Assembly (NCBI GenBank): GCA_030272585.1
Contig: BSYQ01000006.1
Location: 439,001-503,000 of the forward strand
Direction of reading: 5' to 3'
DNA: 64,000 nt
Source: Bryopsis sp. KO-2023
Taxonomy: Eukaryota; Chlorophyta; Ulvophyceae; Bryopsidales; Bryopsidaceae
The position numbers and the translations under genes are program-made. Below the pieces are notes generated by a model, which worked only from the letters and a program-made list of their open reading frames with translations, did not search any database and was not told where the DNA came from. Of the stretch, positions 11,247 to 22,499 are shown in pieces (within the stretch, counting starts at the first letter, position 1; each line of letters opens with the position of its first letter).

Positions 11247-12289
11247 ATGATGGACGTATCGTTGCCGGCGTGCAGCAACTGCGCGCTGTGCAGTCAAAAC
11301 GCGACGATGCAGTGTTTGATATGCTTGAAGAGGGGCGTACGCCCGGCCCCGACTTTTTGCGGAGCGCACTGCTACAGGGAACACTGGAAGAGTCACCGGT
11401 CGCAACAGGACGCTGGCTCGGCTGCTAGCAACAGGTGAGTTCGCGGCTTCCTCTTCGCTTCAGAAAATCCTCCCTGGCCCTTTGTTACAAATTTCCTGGG
11501 GAAAATTTGGGGGGTACATTTTGTCCAGGAAGTGACGGTTGTTTCTCCGAGCGTACGGTGTTTCTTTCAAGATATTTTATTTTTTTCACGACCGCGACGT
11601 GGTCCGCTCGCTCGACGCGCGGGCTCCCCCCCCCACGGAACGGACAGCGACGATCGTTTTTAATTCGCGTCGGAAACGTCTGGAGTGATCACTTTTCGAG
11701 TTGAAAACGCGTTCGCAAGCAAGAGGGGCAACTTCCACCGTCGTGGATATAGATATTTCAATTTTTTTTTTAGAAACCCACCCCCCCGAAACTGTCGTCG
11801 TCCTCGCTCAATACATGTCGCTGACCGCGGGTTCGTAATGTATTTCCTCCCCGCAGCAGTAGCTCGGAGCTGTCGACGAAATCCTCCTCCTCATCTTCGT
11901 TGTCGAGTTCCCACTCCTCCGGAAGCCCTCCCCCCGGCTCCGGCGCTGGCAACCAGAGCCCTTCCAGTGTACTTTCTCAATCCCCAACCCGTCCCAGCAC
12001 GACTTCCGTACATCGACGACACCGTTCCCACGCCAGCCACTCTTTTCCCGCGAGAGACGCTCCTTGTCATAATTGGGGGCAACACTGGCCACCTGCTCCT
12101 ACTGGCTCATGCCACCAACCCCACCCACCCCACCCTTGGTATGACCACGGAGGATGGAATCCTAATGCCGCCCCAGGAATGCACCACATGCATAGAGGGA
12201 TGCCTCAAGAACAGATGGTGGGGCCAGCGGGGAACTGGGGATATCCGTCTCGTTGGGGACCTCCATACTACTGGGGAGGTAATTTTTAA
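11247..12289 (+). CDS. Stand-alone MetAP1-type (C6H2/MYND-like) zinc-finger protein with low-complexity tail
   Basis: Model: join(11247..11434,11857..12289), about 206 residues, phase 2 junction. Exon 1 encodes a C6H2 finger in residues 10-50: a leading Cys cluster (CSNCALC), seven residues to C-x2-C (QCLICLKRG), then FCGAHC and a terminal WKSH. The spacing matches the N-terminal zinc finger of methionine aminopeptidase 1. No catalytic peptidase domain follows. Exon 2 continues in frame with Ser runs, PPPGSG, and a His/Trp/Pro/Gly-rich tail (HPPHPWYDHGGW, GYPSRWGPPYYWGG) to TAA. The second acceptor (CCCCGCAG at 11856) was chosen because it puts the low-complexity frame, rather than an Arg-rich shadow frame, in phase. 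In MetAP1 this finger mediates ribosome association; a similar docking role here is inference. Confidence 0.65.
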
Positions 12290-12299
12290 AAAGAAAAAA

Positions 12300-15200
12300 A
12301 ACAAAACGCAGATGCGCTTTATTTTGGAAAAAGAATGGGGATGGGGGGGGAAGGGGTGAAAGGTTTTAAAAAATTAACCCTTAAAAATTGGTGTTTCGTG
12401 TGGACAGAAAGAGGAAAAGGGGTGGGGAAGAAGGGGGATAGCCAAAAAAACCCCAAAATATCAAGAGTTCAGTGAAAAGGAAATTCAAGGTTTTTAGAAG
12501 GGGGATAAAGGGGGGAGAGAGAGAGTGAGTAAAGGGAGGGGGGGTAAAAAAAAAAGAAAAAGAAGCCACAACAAAAAGAAAGAAGCAATCAAAGAAAGAA
12601 ATTTTCCGCGCAGACTTTCGGGTGGGAAAATTATCATGTTTCGCGTGGTGTCGCTGTAGGAGTTTGTGCGTCTGAAATGACCACTTCTGTTTTTTTTTTT
12701 TTTTTGATTTTCTAAAAAGAATAGGAATACTTTGAAAAGAAAATTCTCTGTGAATGTTACCGAAAGGGATTTGGGAGGGGAAGGGAGAAGAAGAGCAAAA
12801 AAAAAAAAAAAGGTGCATCAATAAGTGGGATACAAACTAAAACCACCAAAAAAAAAGTCCCAGATGAAAAAAAAAATACATATTCGAGGATTTGAAAAAA
12901 TCCCGTTTTTTTCTTTTTCTTTTTCGTCCTTTTTTTTTTTGGAAAAAAAAAGTACCAACCGGGATGATGGGTGGGAAAAATACAGTTGTATCTCAATGAA
13001 GATATACACAAGAAGTTGGTCGAAAAAAGAAAAGAAAAAAGGAAAGCGAAAAAAAAAAATAGGGGGTAGGGGGTAAAGAAAAGCTCGGGGTGTAGGAAAT
13101 GTTAGGATTGCGTTTTCTGGGGTTTCTTGGAGTTTTCTTTTTCTCTTGCACTGCTGTGGATTATGAAAAAAACTATATGTTTGGGGGAAAAGCTATGGAA
13201 GAAGAGGGGAGGGGGGGGGGAGATTAAGAAGGGATTTGATATGGAAAAAACTTCGAAAAAGAAAACAGATGGCCGAGATGTCTCTTTCTTTCTTTCTTTT
13301 CTTTTTTTTTTGGGGAAAACCCGTTTGGGGGAACAGTTTTGTTTTTCTTGCTCAACATCGATACCACATTTCGTTCATTCCTGTGCACACTTCTTTTGTT
13401 TTCATAGATTTTTCGAGTGTGAGGAGAACTACTTTTTCATCTTGAGTGTGTTACCTTTTTTGTCAAAATACATCTATAAGAAAAAAAAAGCAACATGTAT
13501 ATGGATATGTATGGGTGGCCCCTTGAAATCGTGGGAAAGCTTTCTTTTTTGTCGCAATTTTTGCCCGTTTGAGGAAAAGAAAAGGAAAAACGAATGGAGC
13601 ACAAAAAAAAAATTGTGATGGATTGAAAGGGAAAGAGTGGAAAAATGAGGTCGTTGAGGGGAGGGGGGAAGGGGATATCCGGGTGGCTGTGTCGATCTAT
13701 TTTATTTGCTGTTTTAGTTATCCGGTTTTTCGCATGTGAGTTATGTCGAGATATGTTGGGGGATATTTTAGGGGTACTGATGCTGTGTGTGTGTTTGAGG
13801 AAAAGTAGGGGGGTTGGAAGGGGGGAAAAAACGGAAAGAAACTGAAAGGAAAGGTGAAAAAACCCAACACATGATGGATTTTTTCCCGCTGGGGGAGGGG
13901 TGGAGTTGGAATCTTCTAGTTGCAGTGATGGTTATTATGTGTGTGTGTGTTTTGTTTTCCCTTTTTTCTGGTTTTGTTCGGAAGTTGAGGGGAAAAAAAA
14001 AGGGAGAAAATAAGTGGACATATAGAAAGGTTTACAGTGCCTTCTATAAATATGTCTATTTTTTTTTTTATAGATGAAGTTGCCTGGAAGGTTAGTTAAT
14101 GAGAGAAATTTGGGGGAAAAGGGGGATTGTTCAGTTTGTTATTTTTGCGACGAAACAGAGATGGATGGATGGATGGGTGGATAACTATTTTTTTTTGGTT
14201 CAAAAAGATAATGGGGAGGTGAGGTACAATTTGAGGGATGTCGGAAAAGTTGTTCGATTTTGGGGGCCTGGGTGGAGAAGATCAAAAAAAGTGGATTTGA
14301 GCTAGGAGGGTTTTCGATCAAACTGAGCAAAAAAAAAGCAGGGGTCGGTGGACAAAAGCTTGATTTGGTGGTTATTTTTTGCATGTGTCTGACTTTGTGA
14401 AAAAAAAAAGGTTTGATTGCCTTTTTTTTCCGGGGACACTTGCAAAAAAATCAGAAGCTGCAGGGAATCCGCAAAGAAGCTGGAGGGATCTTGATGAATG
14501 AACAAAAAAAGAGTGACTGAGTGTTGGACGACCATGGAAAAAGAGTGAGGGTCCCGATCCAAATCTTGGGTTTCTCAGCAAAAATACAGGTGGAAAAACG
14601 GTTCTAAGTTATTTCGTTGGTGGATCAAGAATAAGCGTTCGACACGATGGGGGAAAAAAAGGGGGACGGGGGAATGCTCACTTTTTCCGGTTTTGCAAGA
14701 GGGGTGAATATGGAATGTATCAGGTGAGTCGGGGGCTGGATAAAAAAAACGAACTGTGGTGGAAGAGGGACAGAAACAAAAACACACAAGCCATTGGATG
14801 CTCTTGGAGATTAGGTCGAGGGAGGTGTCGAGAGTTGGTGGTGGTGGGAAAGCGGCAAAAAAAAAGAAATAGTGTGGGTTTTTTTCGCTGGATGTGTTTT
14901 GTAGTGCGTCGCCTTTGGAAAAGGGGTTTTTGTAGGTTTTCAGGATGTAGTTCTGGAATAGTTGCTTAGTTAGTTTTGGGCCCACCTCATGAGAAGAGAG
15001 ATATTTTCCTCAAGGCAATATATATACAAGATATTTTATTTGAGGTGGGCCTTGCCCCCCTTTTCCTTCCAAATCTGTTGGTGGTGGGGAAATATATATG
15101 TCCCATATGCTTGGTTTTTCTCTCTTTTTTTTTTCCTTTAAAATATAGTACATAATATAGTGGGGTTTGTGGGATGTATGTGGGTTGCAGGAAAAAATGG

Positions 15201-16100
15201 AAGCTTTTTTTTCTTTTTCTTTTTCCAATGAGTGTGAAAAAAAAAAAAGGAACAGAGTGGGGATTGCTGGATGTCTGACATACATACGCTTGAGGGTACC
15301 CCTCTACGGGTTTCATGGGCTTGCGCCACAAAAGGAGGAGAATTTCACTTTTTCGTCTCGGCTTTCTGTTTTCTTTACAAGTTTCTTCATTTTTGTTTGT
15401 TTTGTTTTGTTTGTTTGTTTTTTTTTGGGGGGGGGGCGGGATGGGGTTGGGTTTTTAGGGGAAATGGGGACGGATCATATAGCCATGTGAGTACTTGGGG
15501 CGTTGTTGACAGAACTCTTCCGCTTGGGTCAAGTATTTGTAAACAATAGATCCTATAATTTTTGTAAAACCGACTAGTGATGTCGCTTTTTGTGATAACC
15601 AAAAGAATTTTACATTCAAAAATGATGCTTTTCTTCTTTTTTTTCTATTTTCCCTTCTTTAAAACTGGGAGCATACATGGTGAGAAAATAACAAATGGAG
15701 GGGTGCTGGGAAATCGTGGAAATTTGGTTTTTCTTTTCTTTTTTTTTTTTTTGAAAGGGGGGGGGGGGAAGGGCTTCTGTTTTGAGATGCCGCCTCTTCA
15801 AGAAAGAAAAGAAAATCCACACTTTTTTTATTTTCAAATGTTTTTGAAGGGAACACTTTTGGGGGGGGGTTGGTCAACTCAATAACAAGAAAGAAACACT
15901 AAATAATGATGGGAAAACTGGGGTGGTTTTTTTTTCTTATGTTTTGGTGAAAAACTTGTCCAATCAACAAATGCTTTCTTTTATGCAAATTTTATTTTTC
16001 AAGTTATTTTTTCTCTTGTCTGGTGTGGTTTTTTGGTTGAAATGTGATTTGGGAGGAGGGTTTGTGCTGTTGTTCTCCAGCTTGGATATTTTCCATCCAT
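12300..16100. other. C-depleted low-complexity tract, no gene
   Basis: The plus strand is made of A/G runs to about 13.1 kb and then of G/T/A with very little C to about 15.95 kb. Homopolymers of 8-18 A or T and 6-10 G are common. Open frames are Lys- or Phe-rich artefacts. The skew starts just downstream of the zinc-finger stop codon at 12289. Confidence 0.7.
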
Positions 16101-17657
16101 GGAAACGAACAGTTTTGTATAAACTATAAAGAGAAACAGTCCCAGGTGGCAAATCGGGGTGCCAAGAAAACCTGGCAAAGCTGATACAACATGCTACCAG
16201 TTTTTACTGCTTTCTGAAACGAAAATTCTCCAGCTTCACCAATGGATTTCCCCTCCACATCCCTTGCTCACTTTTCTTTCTGTAGTGGAAGTCAGAATCG
16301 GTTTTATTGATAATTATACAACTGCTTGCGCAAATTCAGTCTTGTTTCTTCTGTCTTTGGGCTAAAAAAGAAAAATCGCATGCCTCTACATTGTTATCAA
16401 TCCTTGTTTCATCCTGAACTGTGGGGGCTGAAAATGAAATCCGAGATTAGCCAAGCTGGATTGGACTTCAGTTACTAATAGAGCCAATGAAAAAATATTC
16501 TAAAATAGTATCTAAATTTTTTGTTAAGAAATCCAATTCATAACTTTTTTTTGTTGAACATTTTGTTGTATTATTTTTTATTATCCGAGGGAGAGACAGC
16601 TTCCCAAGGGGAGGATGATAATGCTAAAGCGAAAATGTCAGACGGAGGAGGAAGTAGGAAGGGGGATCTCCTGTGTGGAAGGTGAAATCATGTTTTTGTT
16701 TTTTTTTCCGTTGGGGTGGTGGGTTTCGGGATATTATGTAATCCACAAAAGTCGAAACAAGCTTCTTTGTCGCTTTGTGCTTTTTACAAATTCTTATTTT
16801 TATCGAGGAGAATTTAAAGGGTGGGTTATCGCCGAAAGGATGCTGAAAAAAGAACAAATTCAAAACAAGGTCGCCCCTGAGAGGCCAGCATCAATGATTT
16901 TTCATTTCCTTTCTTTTGTATTCTTAAACTTTCACCCTCCTCCACTCATTGTTTCGAACAGATTTTTTCCTACAGAAAATGTTCAACGATACGATACAAT
17001 CCTTCATTCCAAATTTATACTCAGAGATCTTTCATCTCACAAATTGATTTTCCCTAATTAACAAAATTCCGTCCACTTCGAAATGCTGATCCCAACATTT
17101 CTCAAATGCGTTAAAAATAGCACAAGGCATTCTAAAAATAGAGGATCTTTTGGAGGGTGGTTCTCGACGTCAATTTGGGGCCACTTAAGATGGAAAATGG
17201 GTTTTTAATCAGAAAACATTTGAGCCTTTTTTGTTTAAAAAAATGAATTTCCCTGCCACATGAGGGCAGTGAAAAGATTGGAAACAAAAAGTAAAAAAAA
17301 AAGCCATTAAACCTGCCCAAGATTCCAATTCAATCCTAGTAACAACAATACTACACAATCCGATTTTCTTACCCAAACAAGGCCCTCAACTTGTAAAATT
17401 TTTCACGTAGCTCCACGACATTCGATTTCAAGCAGCCAAGATAGGATGTTTCAACATCCTTATTATTATGCTGCTTGGCTTTTTTTTTTTTTTTTTTTTT
17501 ATCAGGGGCCCATATGGATCCCAGTATTCTTGAATTTCAAGTGTAAGAATCAAAAAGAGGAAAACAAAAACGAAAATCTTGCCACAGCTGAAATTTCAGC
17601 CCTGGGTCAAAAAAAAAAAAGCAACACGAAACAAAAAGAAAAGACAAAAATATGGAT
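16101..17657. other. AT-rich intergenic, no gene recognised
   Basis: Composition returns to ordinary AT-rich sequence with A- and T-runs, such as the T18 near 17480. The longest open frame (16615-17061) has no coding features. Nothing else is supported. Confidence 0.5.
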
Positions 17658-18736
17658 TTACGAAAAAACATTCATCAAAGCCACCTTTTTTCGCTTCAAG
17701 GTGACCATCATGTCCCCAAACCATGTCTTGACTGCTTTATTCAAAATCTCATATTTGCTGCCTGGCAATGGGCTTCCAGAATTCTCTCTTTTCAACCATT
17801 CGCTCATCCCAAAAAATGCCACATCAAAAATCTGTTTAAAAAGGTGGCCGATATAGCACCAATAAACACCACCGACATGGTATCCCTCCCTCCATTAGTC
17901 ATTTCGGTCTGACTGACCAGATTCCCAGTGATGAGCGCCAGTGTGGAAATCGCCAACGACCCCAGCTCCAGAAAATTAAGCCTCGAGTCCAAAAACGGTT
18001 GATAATGCATGTGGAGAATGATGGAATCCATCATGATGATCAGAGTCAGACTGGTTTGGATTTCGCCCCCCAGGGCTCGTCCAAACACCACGATTGCAGA
18101 AAGCAGGGCCTTTCTGACAAGAATGACAAATTTCCAAGCTGTTGCCTCTTTCTTGTATGCTTGATACAAGAACCTATATGAACAGTTCGACATTAGACCT
18201 TTTGCATTGTATGTGAGTTTGTACAGGAGCCAGGCAGGGAAGCCGATAGATATGAGTAGCAACCCAGATGCCCCAACAAAGCCAACAAGGAATCCATGGG
18301 ATCCTCTGTAGCACACCACGCTGGTGTCTTGGACCCAAAACAGTCCCTCCAAAGGGCTAGCACCCACACAGTAGAAAATCCGAACAAAAATCCTCGTCAA
18401 ACTGCAAACACACAAACACAACCTTCAAGCCCCACCATTTCTGATACTTGAGTCGTCTTTTCACAGCAGGATGTTGAGTGTTTTCGGACCTGATGTAGGA
18501 TGCTTGCAGCACAGCCAGAAGTGCGATATAAGACCAAAGTTTGAAGCTCTGGATGCATTTCTTCTTCCTCCAAGTGTGGCCAGCACTTGGTATCACAAAC
18601 GCTGCCCGGACGAGGGATGGTAAAAACGCCGCCAGAATGGATGTCTTGATGGATCGAGGAAGGTCATTCTTTCCCATTGAAAATGCGCACTCGAATGGAA
18701 AAAAACTGTTGCTGTCCGTCACTCCAGAAATCATAT
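17658..18736 (-). pseudogene. Fragment of a beta-helix/multi-pass membrane protein paralog, frameshifted
   Basis: Two exons match the last two exons of the gene at 41.6-47.9 kb. Exon 18490-18736 is 247 bp, exactly the length of its counterpart 46773-47019, and shares ISG..D.NSFF.FECAFS and LPRSIKT. Exon 17658-18401 shares RIFYCV.ASPL.GLFW.QDTS, CYRGSH, LLISIGFPAWLLYKLT, VILVRKA and AIVVFGR.LGG. Near 17838-17848 the frame breaks within a short T/A run. Past that point KQIFDVAFFG, SEWL and a basic tail ending at 17658 continue the homology in the next frame. No upstream exons (beta-helix part) are visible to the right. The donor of the first exon (GTCCGA) is also weak. This is most likely a decayed or truncated copy. 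Confidence 0.75.
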
Positions 18737-18769
18737 CTGTCAGCAATCACACCAGCCCCTCAGACAAAC

Positions 18770-19416
18770 AATAGCATTAAGCCTTTTAAAGGCCCCCCCT
18801 AAAATAAAAAAAAAATGAAAATAAAACCTCCGAAATGCTTCTTCTTTTCATTTTGAACGGCTTCGGTGCTTTTTTCATTTCCAACATCCTGGGGGAAATG
18901 CCCCCCACACAGAATATGTTCAACTCATACCTTTTCACAAAAAGTTTCACCAAAAAGAAAAGAAAACACCATCATCACCCACACTGGCTTTATCTATTTT
19001 CCTCAACGCTCAACAGAAAACCAATGTCCTCAATTTCGAGTCCTTTTATTTAACTCGCATAAAAAAAAATTAAAAATTTGAAATGAATTAAAAAATAAGC
19101 TAAAATTAAATTAAAATAGAAAATAAACTTGGACAACAAAACCAAACCAAACCAAAAATTACATGCGCAAAAGCTCGGGCCTCTATAGCTGTCTCTTTCT
19201 TTACACCGTTCGCAAGCTTGTGCTTTGCTTGAACGGTCATCGTTTTTTTAGTGATTCGATTTCTTTTGAGAGGGGGTGATATCGTTTTTCTTTTTTTAAT
19301 GACAATCATTTGTTTGTAGATACGGACTTGTGTAATACAGCCTCTATTGCAAATAGATACAAACAACTGTCCAAGGAGAAATAACCAAGGATATCACCCC
19401 ATCAAAACAAATGAAG
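18770..19416. other. Intergenic, no gene recognised
   Basis: AT-rich sequence without a supported feature. Short A-rich runs occur near 18810 and 19060-19130. Confidence 0.4.
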
Positions 19417-20182
19417 TCAAATAGAAAGAAGGTACCGACGATGTCGCTGCAATTCAAAAAGAAAACGAGCTACCCGAAATTGGTCTGCCCCTGTAAAAAG
19501 AGAAGTAAGCGAACGATGTTCAACTAAATCCAAAAATTTGTTTCGAACTGATATGAAGGAGGGGCAAACAAAGAGATGGTGGAATTCGTCCTCAATAGCT
19601 CCCAACGAACAAAGGCAACAAGAGCGGTCCCCACGTGAAAACCGATGATCGTTCCCTCCATAAGAGCGTAAATCATGAAACCCCACACGGAACCGGGTAT
19701 ACACTAATCGTAAACAACAATCAGGTATTTTTAAGCCCTTGCTTCGACGTAAAAACGGGTTGATATAACGGTAAAAACTGGAAACACGAGAAGAACCCAT
19801 GGAAAACATGTTTTGTCGAAATTTGACCCGAAAACTACGACTCCATTGGGACAAAGGGATTGCACAAGATCCATCAAAAGAGGGAAGCACACCACGAACC
19901 ATAGTGACGACTCTTGAAACCCATGAGGCCCGATCCCTATGGTGATCCCGTAAAACCCCCCAAACTTGTTTAGCTAAATTGGAATCTGGCAAAGAAAAGA
20001 ATTGATTCCAAAAACGTATAACCTGACGTTGAAAATTGAAAGCCAAAGGTAGGCAACCAAACTCCCCGTACAAACAACCTAATGAGGTAGAATGTGGTAC
20101 CCTCAAAATAAACCGCAAAAATCGCAACTGAATAAGCTCTAGCCGTCTGATACGAACGTGGACTCAGGAACGAGTCCCACAT
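19417..20182 (-). mobile_element. LINE (non-LTR retrotransposon) 3' end, 5'-truncated
   Basis: A minus-strand frame of at least 236 codons (ending at 19417) has the C-terminal architecture of LINE reverse transcriptases. The connection region has conserved Trp/Arg/Phe residues, then comes the zf-RVT knuckle CCLCSLGAIEDEFHHLFVCP (Cys-x2-Cys, His, Cys), then a short tail. The catalytic F/YxDD part is missing: homology stops near 20180, where unrelated GC-rich repeat begins. 5' truncation is the usual outcome of target-primed reverse transcription. Confidence 0.7.
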
Positions 20183-20788
20183 TCATCCAAGTCGATCCAG
20201 TCGGACTGGATCAGCTGGTCCGGTAATCAGTGCCTGGTTCGGTACCAGAGCCGGTCCAGCAGTACAGTCCGACTGACCCAAGTGAGAGGTGGACACGGTG
20301 GCAGTTACCGTGTCCACACAATCCAACCAACGGTCCTGAGAAGGATTGTGTCTGGATCTGTCGGTCCAGTGGACGCTGGGTCCGACAGCTCTCAACCGTT
20401 CCTTTTTCCACGTTGTCGGTCCGGCCCCATATTTATTGGATCCGGACCGAGGTAACAATGTTCTAGAGTAAGCTTGTAAGCAAAGACTCTTATCCGTGTT
20501 TCCGTGGTTCTAGACGTAACGTCTACCACTACTCGATACTTTCCCGTGTTTTTATCACCGTCGCTGTTGTTGTTGGGTTAAAAACAAAAACCAGACCGCT
20601 GCCCCATGGTTGAGACACCCAAGTACATATTGACGAAAAAGACAATATGCAACTGTTGGAGAGAAAATATGCCGCTCCCTTAACCGATGCATCAAAAGGC
20701 CGACAGCCTGTTCCCCCTTTCGTAAAACAAATGAAAAATGCTCCGAAAAGAAAAAACCTAAGTATTTCACCACGTCTTTGCAGGCAGA
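20183..20788. repeat. GGTCC/GGACC-rich repeat of unknown type
   Basis: Between 20195 and 20455 the words GGTCCAGT, GTCGGTCC, GTCCGAC and their complements recur in both orientations (for example tccagtcggactgga), which would allow extensive folding. It abuts the truncated LINE end. No termini or target duplication could be fixed. 20460-20788 holds no supported feature. Confidence 0.35.
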
Positions 20789-20910
20789 GTTGTGCCGAAG
20801 TCGTTTTTGCGACAACGACAACGGCCGTTAATGATACCAGCTGCTGACGTCCAGGGACGTCAGACGTCAAAGGCGTCATGCATCTGACGTCTGTGAAGCG
20901 TCAGATGCAT
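20789..20910. repeat. TGACGTC cluster with a perfect hairpin
   Basis: GACGTC/TGACGTC occurs at least four times from 20844 to 20892. ATGCATCTGACG (20878-20889) pairs perfectly with CGTCAGATGCAT (20899-20910). The upstream segment around tttttgcgacaacgacaacgg (20806-20826) recurs in reverse orientation near 38230-38260, so this is part of a dispersed family. Confidence 0.6.
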
Positions 20911-22480
20911 CCCCGGTGAATGACAGCATCCTCCCAAGGAGGTACTACTGAACTACAGCGAGGACACCATTGCAAGAGCACAGAGTTAAGACCGTGGTTC
21001 GATCAAGGTTCGCCATCCAAAATCCGGAGGTACCCGGATCGCGATGGCGGGTTTGTTACCCCTCCATGTCCGCCTGGGGTCGATTTGTCATACTTCGGAA
21101 CTCTGGGGAAGTTTATCAATGGTTGGTCGGAGCTAGGACGTTTGGGCGACGCGAAAGGAAACGCGAAAGGAAACGGGTTGGCTTACCCTAGCTCCTGCGG
21201 TCCCGCGAAGGACGATCCACCGGGCGGGGCTGCCAGAGGCGGCGTGTCGCGCATCTCCAGGTTTGTCGTCGTCGTCGTGTTGCTTCGTGTTGCGTTTTGC
21301 GACCAGTGCCTGTTCCATCGTCGGGGAGGTTTCCTCGACATTTTGCGTGGTGGTGACGGCGTTTTCGTTTTTGTTTTTGTAGTACGGCAGGGTCGTCTCA
21401 AAGTCTCGTCTGGTGTTATTGTTTTTGTTTTCAGGTTTATTCAGGAAAGGCTTTTCCCTCGCCAGACTTCGTGCAGGAGGTGCGCTACAAGGGGTGAACG
21501 CATTTAAAGGTAAGGAGTTTATGCTGGCAACGAGCGCACAACAGAAAGAGCCCGCGATTCCAGCGCTTCAATCCTTAACCGAACATCTCGACTCCATTTT
21601 TGTTTTGCTTCGTAGGCGTCAAGTGTTGGTCGAGCGCAGCTCGCAGTGCCCAGTGAGTTGCTTCAAAGTGAGTAATGCTAACCCTCGTTCGAACCTCAGA
21701 CGCTTCGTCGCGCGACAGAAGCTCTGTTCGACCTGTCGCGTTCATTTTTTTTATGTCGTGACCTTTGTCATCGAAGTTCGACGGTTTGGCAGGTCCAGCC
21801 CGCTTGCCTCGCGCCCCTCGGTGCCCCGTGAAAATGTGTAGCAAAGGTGGTGTAATGGACCAAGCCCAGGAGCGACAGGAGACAAGTGGGTCTTCGATTT
21901 GTCGCCTGGTGAAAATACTCGTCGCTTGAAAACATTTCCTTTGCTTAAAAAAAAATCCCTGCCTTCTATTTGGGGGGAAGTAAAAGACACAGTACTTTTT
22001 CTTACAAAAAGAAATTCAACAGCCAGCCACCTCTTTAGAGTTTCTTTGCTTGTTGATTCTCTGGTTAGCTCCAGAAAGTGGATGATCTCCTGAAAATAGT
22101 CCAAAGACTGCCTTGATTTTGCTGGAGCATGTCCAAAACTGGGTGAAAACTGGTTTTGTGAACTCAAAATTCATCTGATACAATCTCTTGTCCCCTTCCT
22201 TTCAGAAACATCGCAACCCTGACCACCTGGAATCCCAAGAGTGTTGGATTGATAGCCTGTTCCTTGATGGCCAATTGCTCCAACTCCTGGATGTTGAGAA
22301 CGACATATCAAGTCTCCCTTTGCCTAAGTGAAAGCAAAATGAAAACAATGGTATTGTTTGTTTGGCTTCAGGCCCCTCCCCTCCATGAAAAAAGAGGAAG
22401 AAAGATAATGCATTCAAATTCTGTTGTGTTTTTTGATGTATGTGGAAAACACATGAGCTTATAGATTTTTTTGTGAAGAT
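20911..22480. other. Intergenic, no gene recognised
   Basis: GC content rises to about 21.9 kb, and a frame of 195 codons is open at 20920-21507, but its composition is not convincing. A B-box-like GGTTCGATC occurs near 20996 without a clear A box. Confidence 0.3.
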
Positions 22481-22499
22481 CAATCAATTGGTTTGGTAT

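Noticed and set aside
11685-12359. 224-codon Arg/Pro-rich frame overlapping the zinc-finger gene's second exon
   Set aside because: The Ser/Pro/Gly/His frame joins exon 1 in phase and ends cleanly; the Arg-rich frame is its shadow.
12818-13618. Lys/Phe-rich open frames in the low-complexity tract
   Set aside because: Homopolymer translations with no splice or domain support.
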